A stretch of 64,000 nt of DNA from Halorubrum californiense DSM 19288 (GCF_000336875.1 NZ_AOJK01000073.1:91038-155037), one strand, 5' to 3'. Positions 28,184-37,029 are shown, numbered from the stretch's first letter. The notes: generated from the sequence alone by a model not told the origin. A program made the numbers and translations.

Positions 28184-29752
28184 TCACCGACCGTCCGTCG
28201 CCGAGATGAAGACGGCGAGTACCGGGACGATCTCCAGGCGGCCGACCCACATCAGGAAGATCATCAGCAGCTTCGAGGTGTCGGGGAAGAACAGGTAGCT
28301 CCCGAAGGGCCCGAGACGACCGAACCCGGGCCCGATGTTCCCGATCGTCGCGAGCGACGCGCTCGTCGACTCCAGCATCGTCAGCTGAACGTCGATCCGA
28401 GCGGCGTCGAGCGACAGGAACACCGCCGACACGCCGAACAGGACGAGGTACAGGATGGTGAACGCCATGATGCCGCGGATCGCGTCCTCGTCGACGACGC
28501 TCCCGCTGAGGCGGACCGGCTGGACGACGTCGGGGTGCGCGGAAGTGAACAGCTCACGGCGGATCGCTTTGCCGACGATCAGCCACCGCACGATCTTGAC
28601 GCCGCCGCCGGTCGACCCGGCGGACCCGCCGATGAACATCGCGAACATGAGGAGGATCTGCGCGTCGGTGTCCCACTGCGCGAAGTCGGCGGTCGCGTAC
28701 CCCGTGGAGTTCAGCAGCGACCCGACTTGGAACGCCGCCTGTCGGAGCGAGTTCTCCGCGACGCCCTGCGTCATCCCGCCGAGCTCGATCGCCGGTGCCG
28801 ACCCGCGGAACAGCATCACCGCGAGTACAGCGGTCACGACAGCGATCGCCCCGGCGTACGCCCGGAACTCGGCGTTCTCCAGCATGACCTCCGCCTCGCC
28901 GCGCAGCACGTGCCAGAACAGCGCGAAGTTGACGCCCGCGATGACCATGAACGGGATGACGACCCACTGGACGACCGCCGAGAACGCCGCGATGCTGTCC
29001 GCCTTCGGCGAGAACCCGCCGGTCGGGAGGGTAGTGAACCCGTGCGCGACCGCGTTGAACAGGTTCATTTCCGGGGCCATCCCGGCGAGGTGGAGGCCGT
29101 AGAGGATCGCGATGTAGGCGACGGTGAAGCCGAAGTAGATGAGCCAGAGCGCGCGCGCCGTCTCGGCGATCTTCGGGGTGAGCTTCTGGAGCTCCGGCCC
29201 GGGGGCCTCCGATTCCATGAGCTGGGCCCCGTTGACCGCGACCTCGGGCAGGATCGCGATCATCAGCACGATGATCCCCATCCCGCCGAGCCACTGGGTC
29301 AGCTGCCGCCACATCAACACCGCGTGGGAGTGGCGGTCGGTGCTGATCTCGCCCAACACGGTCGCGCCCGTGGTGGTGAAGCCGCTCATCGACTCGAACA
29401 GCGCGTTCGCGATCGACTCGGTGAACGCCCCGATCGACCCGAGTTGGAGGCCGACGGTCGACGGCGTGCCGTACCCCGCGAGCAGGTACGGGACCGTCCC
29501 GATCGCCGCCGCCGCGAGCCACGCGAGCGAGACGAACAGCAGCGCCTCGCGGGGCCCGAGGTCGGGATCGGGGTCGACCCGCTCGATCGCGAATCCGAGC
29601 CCCGCGACGAGCGCGATCGAGGCGAGGAACACCCAGACATCCTCGCCGTACGCGATCGCCACGACGAGCGGTACCAGCAGCGTGACGGCGAGGTACTTGA
29701 TCCCGACGCCGAGAAGCCCCACGCTCGCCTTCCAGTTGAGGGCCCAAGACAT
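28184..29752 (-). CDS. trkH: TrkH-family potassium uptake protein (second copy)
   Basis: A 522-residue TrkH with complete N-terminus (MSWALNWKASVGLLGVGIKYLAVTLLVPLVVAIAYGED) and the four filter regions, e.g. LFESMSGFTTTGATVLGEI, VAHGFTTLPTGGFSPKADSI, LLNSTGYATADFAQWD and TSASLATIGNIGPGFGRLGPFG. C-terminal LMWVGRLEIVPVLAVF is standard. It is a close relative of the next gene upstream (third copy) and gives the template for judging that gene's damage. Membrane, K+ uptake. Confidence 0.93.
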   Translation of the reverse strand: MSWALNWKASVGLLGVGIKYLAVTLLVPLVVAIAYGEDVWVFLASIALVAGLGFAIERVDPDPDLGPREALLFVSLAWLAAAAIGTVPYLLAGYGTPSTVGLQLGSIGAFTESIANALFESMSGFTTTGATVLGEISTDRHSHAVLMWRQLTQWLGGMGIIVLMIAILPEVAVNGAQLMESEAPGPELQKLTPKIAETARALWLIYFGFTVAYIAILYGLHLAGMAPEMNLFNAVAHGFTTLPTGGFSPKADSIAAFSAVVQWVVIPFMVIAGVNFALFWHVLRGEAEVMLENAEFRAYAGAIAVVTAVLAVMLFRGSAPAIELGGMTQGVAENSLRQAAFQVGSLLNSTGYATADFAQWDTDAQILLMFAMFIGGSAGSTGGGVKIVRWLIVGKAIRRELFTSAHPDVVQPVRLSGSVVDEDAIRGIMAFTILYLVLFGVSAVFLSLDAARIDVQLTMLESTSASLATIGNIGPGFGRLGPFGSYLFFPDTSKLLMIFLMWVGRLEIVPVLAVFISATDGR

Positions 29753-29830
29753 AGTATTCGAACGATATGGGGGTCGCCCGTTCGCTGTATTAAACTGTCG
29801 AAGGGACGACGACGGCGGGGCGGGAGGCGG

Positions 29831-31327
29831 TCACGACGTCCAGAACGCCTTCGTGAACAGCACGAGGACCGGGATGATCTCGATCCGCCCGATCCACATC
29901 AGGACGACCATCACGGCTCGCGTGCTCAGCGGAAAGGAGGCGAACGTCCCGTACGGACCCGCGTCGCCGAACGCCGGGCCGATATTGTTGAAGGTGGTCG
30001 CCGCTGCCCCGAGCGCCTCGAACTCGGTCACTCGGAGCCCCGCTCGCTCGGCGTCGACGACGATGACCACGGTGAGCAGGAAGACGATCACGATACTCAA
30101 GAGGAGGTACGCGTAGATGTCGCGGATCGCGGCCACGTCGATCGACTTGCCCGAGATCCGTACCGGACGAACGGACTCCGGGTGGACCGCGGTGTAGAGG
30201 TTCCGTTTGAACGACTTCAGCGCGACGAGCCACCGAAGCGACTTGATCGAGCAGGTGGTGGAGCCGACCATCCCGCCGACGAACATCCCCGCGAACAGCA
30301 TGTGCTTCGCCGCCGGCGCCCACAGCACGTAGTCGGTGCTGGCGTACCCCGTCGTCGTCACGATGGACGCGACGTTGAACACGGCGTGGCGCACCGTCGC
30401 CTCGGCGCCGAAGGCGATGCTCGGGTCGAGAAAGAGAGGCAGCGCGACGAACGACGCGAGCGTCCCCATCGCGCCGAAGTAGAAGTGGAACTCCTCGTTT
30501 TTCAGCAGGCGCATCGGCTCGCCGTTGATGGCGAAGTAGATGAGGACGAAGCTGGTCGAGCCGATCACCATGAACGGGACCACCGCCCACTGGATGAGCG
30601 GGTGGAACACCCCCACGCTCAGCGGCTCCGGCGAGAACCCGGCGGTCGCGACCGAGGTGAACGCGTGCGCGACGGCGTTGTACAGGTCCATCTGCGGGTC
30701 GACGGCGAGCCCGAGCAGGAAGTAGACCGCGATCGCGAGCCCCGTGAGCCCGAAGTAGATTCCCCAGATGAGCCGTGCGGTCTGGGATATCTTCGGCGTG
30801 AGCTTGTTGACGTCCTGCGTCTGTGACTCCGACTCCATCAGCTGTGCCCCACCCACCCCGATCTCGGAGAGGACCGCGGTCGCGAGGATGAGGATGCCGA
30901 GCCCCCCGAGCCACTGGATCACCTGCCGCCACATCAGCACGGACCGCGAGTGGACGGAGAAGTCGCGCAACACGGTCGCGCCGGTCGTCGTCAGCCCGCT
31001 CATCGACTCGAACATGGCGTTCACCGGGTGGGCGATCGTGCCGACGCCGGCGACGACGAACGGGATCGCGCCGACCGCGGCGACGAGGAACCAGATCAGC
31101 GCCACCGCGAGGAACGCCTCGCGGGGCCCGAGATTCACGTCCGGGTCCTACACCGACCGGAACGCCGCGCCGAGCGCGAGCGAGACGACGATCGCCGCGA
31201 GAAAAGGCAGCGGCGGCTCGCCGTAGTAGAGGGCGACGAGCAGCGGGAACGCGAGCGGGACTGGGAGCGCGGCGAGGACGTCGCCCGTGAGGCCTACGCT
31301 CGCTCGCCAGCCGACGCGGCTGGTCAC
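29831..31327 (-). pseudogene. trkH: TrkH-family potassium uptake protein (third copy) with in-frame TAG at codon 60
   Basis: From GTG at 31327 the frame reads the TrkH N-terminus (VGWRASVGLTGDVLAALPVP...ALYYGEPPLPFLAAIVVSLALGAAFRSV), then a TAG codon at 31148-31150, then without any frame change DPDVNLGPREAFLAVALIWFLVAAVGAIPFVVAG and the rest of a complete TrkH (filter regions FESMSGLTTTGATVL, VAHAFTSVATAGFSPEP, TTTGYASTDYVLWAP, FNNIGPAFGDAGPYG; end VLMWIGRIEIIPVLVLF). The intact second copy aligns straight across this point (RVDPDPDLGPREA). Restart at GTG 31138 would drop the first membrane segment pair. Follows trkA (large) by 7 bases. Nonsense mutation, or a sequence error. Confidence 0.85.
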
Positions 31328-31334
31328 GAAGGGG

Positions 31335-32672
31335 TCACGCCATCGAGGTGATGGCGCTCACGGAGTCGGACTCCACGAGGAGGATCACGTGATCGCCCGC
31401 CTGAAGCACGGTGTCCCCGCGCGGGGTGACCAGCTGATGGTCGCGCGTGATCGCGCCGATGACGAACCGCACGTCGCTCTCGGCGACCATCTCCGAGATG
31501 GGTCGTCCGACGAGACCGCACCCCTCGGTGAGTTCGAGTTCGAGGACCTCCGCCTGGTCGTTCTCCAGCACGGCGATGTTCTCCGCGACGCTCTCGTAGG
31601 TGAACCGGGTGATCTCCTCGGCGGTCACCGTCCGGGGGTTGATCGCGATGTCGATACCGATCTCCTCGAAGACGGTGACGTAGTCGGGGCTGTCGACGAC
31701 GGCGATCACGCGGTCGACACCGAGGCGCTTTGCGAGCACGGAGATGAGCAGGTTCTTTTCGTCGGAGCCGAGCGCGGCGACGACGATGTCGGCCTCGTCG
31801 ACGTGCTCGCGGGAGAGGAACTCGGTGTCGGTGGGGTCGTGTTCCATCACGACCGTGTCCGGGAGGTTCTCGGCGAGCCACCGCGCCCGGTCGGGGTCGC
31901 GCTCGATCAGCCGCGGCGTGAAGTCGCGCTCCTCCAGCAGGCGGGCGGTCTGATAGCCGATCTCGCTGCCGCCGATGACCACGATCTCGTCGGCGTGGTC
32001 CGGCGTCGTCTCGGGCGCGACGTCGGTCGCGAACGACTGGACGCTCTCGGGGCCCCCGATCACCACCGCGCGGTCGCCGACGATGATGTCGGTGTCCCCG
32101 CGGGGGATGGTCATCTCGCCGTCGCGGAACAGGCCGACGAACGTGAGCGACTCGAACCGGTCGGCCTCCGAGACGGTCTGTCCGGCGACGGGGCTCCCCT
32201 CGGCGATTTCGAACTCGGCCATCTGGACCAGCCCGCTCGCGAACGGGTCGACGTCGATCGCGGCCGGGAGCCCGATGACTCGGACGATGTTCTGCGCGGT
32301 CAACAGGTCCGTACACACCATGAAGTCGACGCCGAAGGCACCCTCGTTCCCCTGCCACGTGCGGAGGAAGTCCGTGCTCTTCACGCGGGCGATGGTGAAC
32401 CCGTCGCCGAGCGTCTTCGCGGTGCCGCAGGCGACGAGGTTCGTCTGGTCGTCGTCGGTACACGCGATGACCATGTCCGCGCGGTCGACCTCGGCGACCG
32501 ACTGGATCTCCGAGGACGTGCCGTCGCCCGCGATGGTGAGGACGTCGAGTTCGTACTTGAGCTGTTCCGCTCGATCCGGGTCGACGTCGACGACGACGAC
32601 CTCGTGGTCCGACGCGAGACTCGCGGCGATGCTCGTCCCGACCTCGCCGGCCCCGATGACGACCACGTGCAT
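31335..32672 (-). CDS. trkA: TrkA, two tandem RCK modules
   Basis: A 445-residue regulator with two complete RCK_N-RCK_C units. The first Rossmann motif is VVIGAGEVGTSIAASLASDHEVVVVDVD (residues ~3-32), the second IVVIGGSEIGYQTARLLEERDFTPRLIERD (near residue 225). RCK_C parts follow each (AEFEIAEGSPVAGQTVSEADRFESLTFVGLF and LELELTEGCGLVGRPISEMVAESDVRFVIGAI). It is the first gene of the K+ cluster, directly upstream of the damaged TrkH, with which it is likely co-transcribed. ATG at 32672 starts MHVVVIGAG; a GTG two codons earlier is less likely. Confidence 0.94.
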   Translation of the reverse strand: MHVVVIGAGEVGTSIAASLASDHEVVVVDVDPDRAEQLKYELDVLTIAGDGTSSEIQSVAEVDRADMVIACTDDDQTNLVACGTAKTLGDGFTIARVKSTDFLRTWQGNEGAFGVDFMVCTDLLTAQNIVRVIGLPAAIDVDPFASGLVQMAEFEIAEGSPVAGQTVSEADRFESLTFVGLFRDGEMTIPRGDTDIIVGDRAVVIGGPESVQSFATDVAPETTPDHADEIVVIGGSEIGYQTARLLEERDFTPRLIERDPDRARWLAENLPDTVVMEHDPTDTEFLSREHVDEADIVVAALGSDEKNLLISVLAKRLGVDRVIAVVDSPDYVTVFEEIGIDIAINPRTVTAEEITRFTYESVAENIAVLENDQAEVLELELTEGCGLVGRPISEMVAESDVRFVIGAITRDHQLVTPRGDTVLQAGDHVILLVESDSVSAITSMA

Positions 32673-32766
32673 GGGCACACCGAGTTACCGGACCTTGAAG
32701 TTCGTTACTATCGGTGCCCGCTCGCGGTCGGCCCGCCGGCAGCGGGGAACGCCGCCGAGCGCCGCT

Positions 32767-33500
32767 TCAGTCGCCCTCGCCGAACGACGAGGGATCCGTC
32801 CACTCGTTCCGCCCCGAGACGGTCCGCTGCGGGAACGGGATCGAGACATCCTCCTCGTCGAAGGCGACGAAGTTCTTGATCACGTCCTGGAGCGCGAAGC
32901 CGATCGCGAGCGTCGCCGCGGCCGCGAGCGTCGCCAGCGAGCGCAGGAACCCCTGGTAGCCCGCCGCGCCGAACGCGACCGTCACGCCGGCGAACAGCAC
33001 GAGGAACGCCACGATCTTCTGGAGCGGGCGCCGCGCGTGTTCGTCGAGTCCCTGCCGGTCGAAGAGCCGCCGGAAGAGCGACGTGACGATCGATTTCTGA
33101 CATCCTCCCACGAGTGACGTCGTGGGGTTCCACGGCCACAGACCGTGCCCACGACGGAGAGGTTCCCCACTCGTCTGAGACGTAGGGTTGTGGGCCGTGC
33201 CAGTACGGCCCCCGACCGAGATAGCGGGCTTCATCTACCGCCACGGTGACGTGCGTATCCTTACCTCGGACTCGGTAGCACAATCCACGAAACGTACCGG
33301 CATACCTGTTTCCCTCACTGTCGGATTCATCCCACGACTGAACTCGTGGGCTTTCTCCTCAAACTACTGTAAACGACGTACGTCGCGACGACGACGAGGA
33401 AGATAGCGGCGTCGACGACGATGCCGGTCAGCGGGCCGAGGAACGGTTCCAGCGTCCCCGCGAGCGCGAGGGGGCCGAGCGCTCCCGCGGCAGCGCCCAT
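32767..33500 (-). pseudogene. MscS-type mechanosensitive channel remnant, internally deleted and interrupted by an element
   Basis: The gene starts at ATG 33500 (MGAAAGALGPLALAG...DAAIFLVVVATYVVY, first membrane segment), is broken by the element at 33097-33368, and resumes as KSIVTSLFRRLFDRQGLDEHARRPLQKIVAFLVLFAGVTVAFGAAGYQGFLRSLATLAAAATLAIGFALQDVIKNFVA, the MscS pore helix. It then jumps straight to FDEEDVSIPFPQRTV, the extreme C-terminal MscS motif; the beta and most of the alpha/beta domains are missing. Removing the element gives one open frame of ~153 codons. The start overlaps the yhbY stop by one base. A functional channel is not expected. Confidence 0.8.
33097..33368 (-). mobile_element. 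Non-autonomous IS200/IS605-type element (PATE/MITE-like), 272 bp
   Basis: Both ends carry imperfect palindromes: CCCACGAGTTCAGTCGTGGG near 33351-33332 and CCACGACGTCACTCGTGG near 33131-33108. These, with the flanking GAGAAAGCCC and GGAGGATGTCA, match my memory of the subterminal hairpins of haloarchaeal IS1341/IS605-group elements. It lies exactly 3' of TTTAC (33373-33369), the kind of short target used by IS608-like enzymes, without a target duplication. No transposase is encoded; the interior holds only a short meaningless frame. Precise removal rejoins GTT TAC with AAA TCG and restores the mscS reading frame, which fixes the boundaries. Confidence 0.8.
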
Positions 33501-33745
33501 CAGTGGAGCACCGCCGTGTTCCCGCGCGTCTCGATCAGGTCGGCGCTGACCGCCTCGGCGAGTTCCGCGGCGAGTTCGTCGGTCGAGGTCCCGCCGCGGG
33601 CCGCCCGGAGGAACTTCACCTTCACCAGCTTCCGGTCGTCGAGCTGGTCGGCCAGCTCGTCGACGACGGAGTCGATACCGTGCTTCCCGACCCAGACGGT
33701 GACGTCGAGGTCGTGGGCCTCTTTCCGCAGTTCCTGGTCGCTCAT
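33500..33745 (-). CDS. yhbY: YhbY/CRM-domain RNA-binding protein
   Basis: An 81-residue single CRM domain: MSDQELRKEAHDLDVTVWVGKHGIDSVVDELADQLDDRKLVKVKFLRAARGG, with the WVGKHG (GxxG-like loop) of the family, followed by LAEAVSADLIETRGNTAVL. Bacterial YhbY binds ribosomal precursors; the archaeal proteins are assumed to bind structured RNA too. ATG at 33745 is chosen as the only start giving the family length. Upstream neighbour of the mscS remnant with a one-base overlap (TGATG). Confidence 0.92.
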   Translation of the reverse strand: MSDQELRKEAHDLDVTVWVGKHGIDSVVDELADQLDDRKLVKVKFLRAARGGTSTDELAAELAEAVSADLIETRGNTAVLH

Positions 33746-33825
33746 AGGCTGTCGAGTCGGCCGCGCGCATTGAAGCTTGAGGTTCGGCCGCGCCGGCGGG
33801 AGACCGTGCGAGCCCCGGCCTCGCG

Positions 33826-34290
33826 TCAGCGCTCGCGCTCGACGTCGGGCTCTCGCTCGGCGGGCCCTCCCGCCGCGGAGCGGTTGCGCTCGGTCCACTC
33901 CGCCGCGTCCTCGGGCGTCTCGGTCTCCAGCAGGCGATCGACCTTTCGCTCGAACTGCTCGTCGGTGAGGTCGCCGTTCGCGTATCGGGTCCGCAGCCGC
34001 TCCAAGGCGTCCGCGGTGTCGGCGGTCTCGTCGTCGCGTTCCGCCGCCGTCCCGCGCTCGGCGCGGACCGAGCCGGAGTCGGAGTCGACGGTCTCCGTCT
34101 CGAACGCCTCCTCCTCGTCGAACAGCATGGAGACGACGGGAATGATCACGATGTACCCGAACAGCATGAACCCGAGCCACCACTCGGCGCCGAGAAGCAG
34201 CGCCGCCAGCCACGTCCCGGTGACCGTCGTGGCGGCGATGCCGCTGGCGTTGCGGCGGAACCGCTCACGGAGGGTCTCGTCGTCGGCCAT
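33826..34290 (-). CDS. Membrane protein with C-terminal SHOCT domain
   Basis: A 154-residue protein with two membrane helices (residues ~15-35 and ~38-57: IAATTVTGTWLAALLLGAEWWLGFMLFGYIVIIPVVSMLF), a Asp/Glu-rich linker, and a short helical SHOCT motif LERLRTRYANGDLTDEQFERKVDRLLETE at ~95-125. SHOCT motifs are thought to aid oligomer formation. A basic/acidic tail follows. Common haloarchaeal architecture; role unknown. Stands 83 bases after the DUF5797-like gene. Confidence 0.8.
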   Translation of the reverse strand: MADDETLRERFRRNASGIAATTVTGTWLAALLLGAEWWLGFMLFGYIVIIPVVSMLFDEEEAFETETVDSDSGSVRAERGTAAERDDETADTADALERLRTRYANGDLTDEQFERKVDRLLETETPEDAAEWTERNRSAAGGPAEREPDVERER

Positions 34291-34373
34291 TGGCGGGACA
34301 GTTTCCGGCCCGCTACAAAATCGTATCGACGCTCGCGCGCCGGACGCCGACACCGACGCGACGAGCGCGCCGC

Positions 34374-34880
34374 CTACGCCTCGATTTCGACCGTGATCTC
34401 GTCGCGGTCGACGGCGAGCCGGAACGTCGGGACGGTGCGGTAGACGACCTCGACGACGTTCTTACGTTCGAGGCTGCGCAGCGCCCGCCGCACCGCGTCC
34501 ACCTCGGGATCGGCGTCGTACGCCTCGCGGAGCGCGTTGAGCACGCGGACGACCGACTGCGAGCGCTCGTCCGGGCCGGCGAGCACGTCCACCACCCGCG
34601 ACTCCAGTTCCGGGACGCGGATCGTCTCCGGCACGCCGCCCTTGGCGACCGCGTCGGGCTCGATCCCGGGCTCGACGTCGACGAGGTCGTTCGCCGCCGC
34701 CGTCGCGCGGATCAGGCTGTCGTCGTCGCGGTAGTAGTACTCCTTCAGGTGGTTCTCCAGGTAGCCGTGGACCTCGCTGCCGCTCTCCATCTCCCAGGCG
34801 TCCTGAAGCTCGCCGTTCTTCGTCGGCTGGAGGCGGACCACGTCCGCGAGCCGATCGCGTTCCTCGTCGGTGAGGCTCAT
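34374..34880 (-). CDS. Conserved haloarchaeal protein next to gatA (DUF5797-like)
   Basis: A 168-residue cytoplasmic protein. The first ~55 residues (LTDEERDRLADVVRLQPTKNGELQDAWEMESGSEVHGYLENHLKEYYYRDDDSLIRAT) look like a winged-helix DNA- or RNA-binding unit, and the middle part (RSQSVVRVLNALREAYDADPEVDAVRRALRSLERKNVVEVVYRT) is a second helix-rich winged-helix-like module ending in a strand region. It overlaps the gatA stop as ATGA, so it is translationally coupled to the amidotransferase. Function not established. Confidence 0.78.
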   Translation of the reverse strand: MSLTDEERDRLADVVRLQPTKNGELQDAWEMESGSEVHGYLENHLKEYYYRDDDSLIRATAAANDLVDVEPGIEPDAVAKGGVPETIRVPELESRVVDVLAGPDERSQSVVRVLNALREAYDADPEVDAVRRALRSLERKNVVEVVYRTVPTFRLAVDRDEITVEIEA

Positions 34881-36181
34881 CGCTCTTCGACCGCGCTCGC
34901 GGCGCGAACGATCGTCTCCTCGCCGAACTTCGGCCCGACGAGCTGGAGCCCGACCGGGAGCCCGTCGGCCTCGCCGGCGGGGACGGAGATCGCGGGGAGA
35001 TTCGCGAGGTTGGCCGGCGTCGTGTTCGCGTCCGCGAGGTACATCCGCAGCGGGTCGTCGAGGCTCTCACCGAGTTCGAAGGGGAGGACCGGCATCGTCG
35101 GCGAGGCGATGGCGTCGACGTCCTCGAACGCGTCCTCGAAGTCCTGCCGGACCCACGCGCGGGCGTCCTGCGCCTTCTCGTAGTACTTGTCGTGGTAGCC
35201 CGCCGAGAGCGCGTACGTGCCGAGGAGGATCCGGCGCTTGACTTCCGCGCCGAACCCCTCCTCGCGCGTCTCCGCGAACGACTCGTTCCAGTTGCCGTCG
35301 GACTCGCTGCGGTGGCCGTACCGGACGCCGTCGAAGCGCGCGAGGTTCGAGGAGGCCTCGGCCATCGCGATCACGTAGTACGCCTGGACCGCGTGTTCGA
35401 CCGACGGCAGCGATATCTCGGTCGTCTCCGCGCCCTGCGCTTCGAGGTCCGCGATCGCGGCCTCGACCGCCTCGACGACGCGCTCGTCGGCGCCCTCGAA
35501 CAGTTCCGTCGGGACCCCGATCGTCATCCCGTCGACGTCGCCGTCGGCGGCCGCGGCGTAGCCCGCGTCGGGGTCGGCGCCCTCGACCTCGCGCAGGTCG
35601 CGGGTCGTCCCGTCGTGGGGGTCGTCGCCGGCGATGACGTCGAGGACGGCGGCGGCCTCCTCGACGGTGCCCGCGATCGGCCCGATCTGTTCGAGGGAGT
35701 TCGCGTACGCGATGAGCCCGTAGCGGGAGACGAGCCCGTAGGTGGGCTTGATCCCGACGACGCCGCAGAACGCGGCCGGACACCGCACCGACCCGCCGGT
35801 GTCGGAGCCGAGCGCGACGTCGGCCTCGCCCGCCGCGACCGCGGCCGCCGAGCCGCCAGAGGAGCCGCCCGGAACGCGGTCGGTATCGACCGGGTTCTTA
35901 GTAGGACCGAACGCGGAGGTCTCGGTCGTCGTCCCCATCCCGAACTCGTCCATGTTCGTCTTGCCGACGACCGTCGCGCCCGCGTCGGTCAGTCGGTCGA
36001 CGACCGTCGCGGAGTAGGGCGGGACGTAGTCGGCGAGCATCTCCGAGCCGCAGGTCGTCCGGATCCCCGCGGTGGAGATGTTGTCCTTCACCGCGACGGT
36101 CGCGTCCGCGAGGGGGCCGTCGGCGTCCGCGTCGCCCTCGATCCGTTCCTCCGTCACGAATGCGTTGATGTCGGCCGCCAT
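34877..36181 (-). CDS. gatA: Aspartyl/glutamyl-tRNA amidotransferase subunit A
   Basis: A 434-residue amidase-signature enzyme that releases ammonia from glutamine for conversion of Glu-tRNA(Gln) or Asp-tRNA(Asn). The catalytic triad is complete: Lys32 in VAVKDNIS, cis-Ser107 in PGGSSGGSAAA and nucleophile Ser131 in DTGGSVRCPAAFCG, with the spacing of the staphylococcal enzyme. It abuts gatC (its ATG directly follows the TAG). It is a little shorter than bacterial GatA, as is usual for haloarchaea. GatB is not in the window. Confidence 0.96.
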   Translation of the reverse strand: MAADINAFVTEERIEGDADADGPLADATVAVKDNISTAGIRTTCGSEMLADYVPPYSATVVDRLTDAGATVVGKTNMDEFGMGTTTETSAFGPTKNPVDTDRVPGGSSGGSAAAVAAGEADVALGSDTGGSVRCPAAFCGVVGIKPTYGLVSRYGLIAYANSLEQIGPIAGTVEEAAAVLDVIAGDDPHDGTTRDLREVEGADPDAGYAAAADGDVDGMTIGVPTELFEGADERVVEAVEAAIADLEAQGAETTEISLPSVEHAVQAYYVIAMAEASSNLARFDGVRYGHRSESDGNWNESFAETREEGFGAEVKRRILLGTYALSAGYHDKYYEKAQDARAWVRQDFEDAFEDVDAIASPTMPVLPFELGESLDDPLRMYLADANTTPANLANLPAISVPAGEADGLPVGLQLVGPKFGEETIVRAASAVEER

Positions 36182-36514
36182 CTACGACACCTTCGGCCCG
36201 ACGAAGAAGCCGTCTTCCGTCTCCTCGGCGTTCGCGAGCGCTTCCTCCTGCGAGAGGCCCTCCTCGACCTCGTCGGGGCGCATCACGTTGACGAGTTCCT
36301 CCTCGCGTTCGACTTCGGGGACCTCGTCGAGCGCCTCGAAGTACTCCAAGATGTCGCCGAACTGCGCCGCGAACTCGTCGACCTCGTCGTCGGCGAGTCG
36401 GACGCGAGCCAGGTCGGCGACGTGACGGACCTCCTCGGTGTCGACGGCCGCGGCGTCGTCGGCCCCGTCGGAGGCCGCCCCCGCGTCATCCGTCGACTCG
36501 GACGTATCGCTCAT
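36182..36514 (-). CDS. gatC: Aspartyl/glutamyl-tRNA amidotransferase subunit C
   Basis: A 110-residue protein; the first ~25 residues are an acidic haloarchaeal extension, followed by the GatC fold VDTEEVRHVADLARVRLADDEVDEFAAQFGDILEYFEALDEVPEVE and the C-terminal VMRPDEVEEGLSQEEALANAEETEDGFFVGPKV that wraps GatA. ATG at 36514 fits an upstream gap of 71 bases to the next gene. Co-transcribed with gatA. Confidence 0.95.
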   Translation of the reverse strand: MSDTSESTDDAGAASDGADDAAAVDTEEVRHVADLARVRLADDEVDEFAAQFGDILEYFEALDEVPEVEREEELVNVMRPDEVEEGLSQEEALANAEETEDGFFVGPKVS

Positions 36515-36585
36515 ACGAGCAGGTGTCCCGGACCGGGAGTAAGGGTTTCGGAACGTCGCATCGGCCCCTCCGCGGACGCCCGCGC

Positions 36586-37029
36586 TCACCGGACGTCGTC
36601 GACGAAGGCGAGCCAGCGCTCGTGGCCGTCCAGCGTCGCGGAGCGGTGCTCGTCGGCGAAGTCGGGGTGGCGGATCGTCTCCAAGGCGTTGAGCGCCCGG
36701 TCGATGCCGACGACCTCGTCGGCGAGCCGTTCGGCGGTCCCCCGATCGAGGGGTTCGTCGGCGGGAGGGTCGCCCGCGTCGGTGTCACCGCGCTCGCCGC
36801 GCAAGCGGGCCATCCGGCGCTCGCGCTCGGCGCGGAGCGTCGACTTCACCGACGACACCTTGCGCTCGACGTCGGGCGGGACCGTCTCGACGGCGCGCGT
36901 CTCCACGATGAACTCGGAGAGGTCGACCGCGTTCCCGTCGATGGTGACCGTGTCCGGGACCGACGCGCCGACCGTCGCGCTCTGGCCGGTGACCCGGTCA
37001 AGTATCGCTTCCCGCTCAGACTCGTCCAT
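36586..37029 (-). CDS. Conserved haloarchaeal protein (DUF5788-like)
   Basis: A 147-residue, mostly helical cytoplasmic protein: MDESEREAILDRVTGQSATVGASVPDTVTIDGNAVDLSEFIVETR, then a charged coiled region KSTLRAERERRMARLRGERG and GIDRALNALETI near residue 115. The layout matches the haloarchaeal family found upstream of gatC. The preceding family member gene in other genomes, a TFB, is absent here. No function known. Confidence 0.75.
   Translation of the reverse strand: MDESEREAILDRVTGQSATVGASVPDTVTIDGNAVDLSEFIVETRAVETVPPDVERKVSSVKSTLRAERERRMARLRGERGDTDAGDPPADEPLDRGTAERLADEVVGIDRALNALETIRHPDFADEHRSATLDGHERWLAFVDDVR

Noticed and set aside
27158..30826. Very long plus-strand open frame of over 1200 codons across the K+ cluster
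   Set aside because: It is antisense to three well-supported TrkH/TrkA genes; high GC removes stop codons in the opposite frames. Its product is an Arg/Pro/Asp-rich string with no domain.
31138..31150. TAG in TrkH as a recoded codon (pyrrolysine-like)
   Set aside because: No pyrrolysine genes are seen, the position is not an active-site residue, and the intact paralogue has an ordinary residue there; mutation or error is simpler.
32708..33283. 191-codon minus-strand frame crossing the mobile element into mscS
   Set aside because: It reads the wrong frame of mscS and element DNA; no transposase or TnpB motif is found in it.
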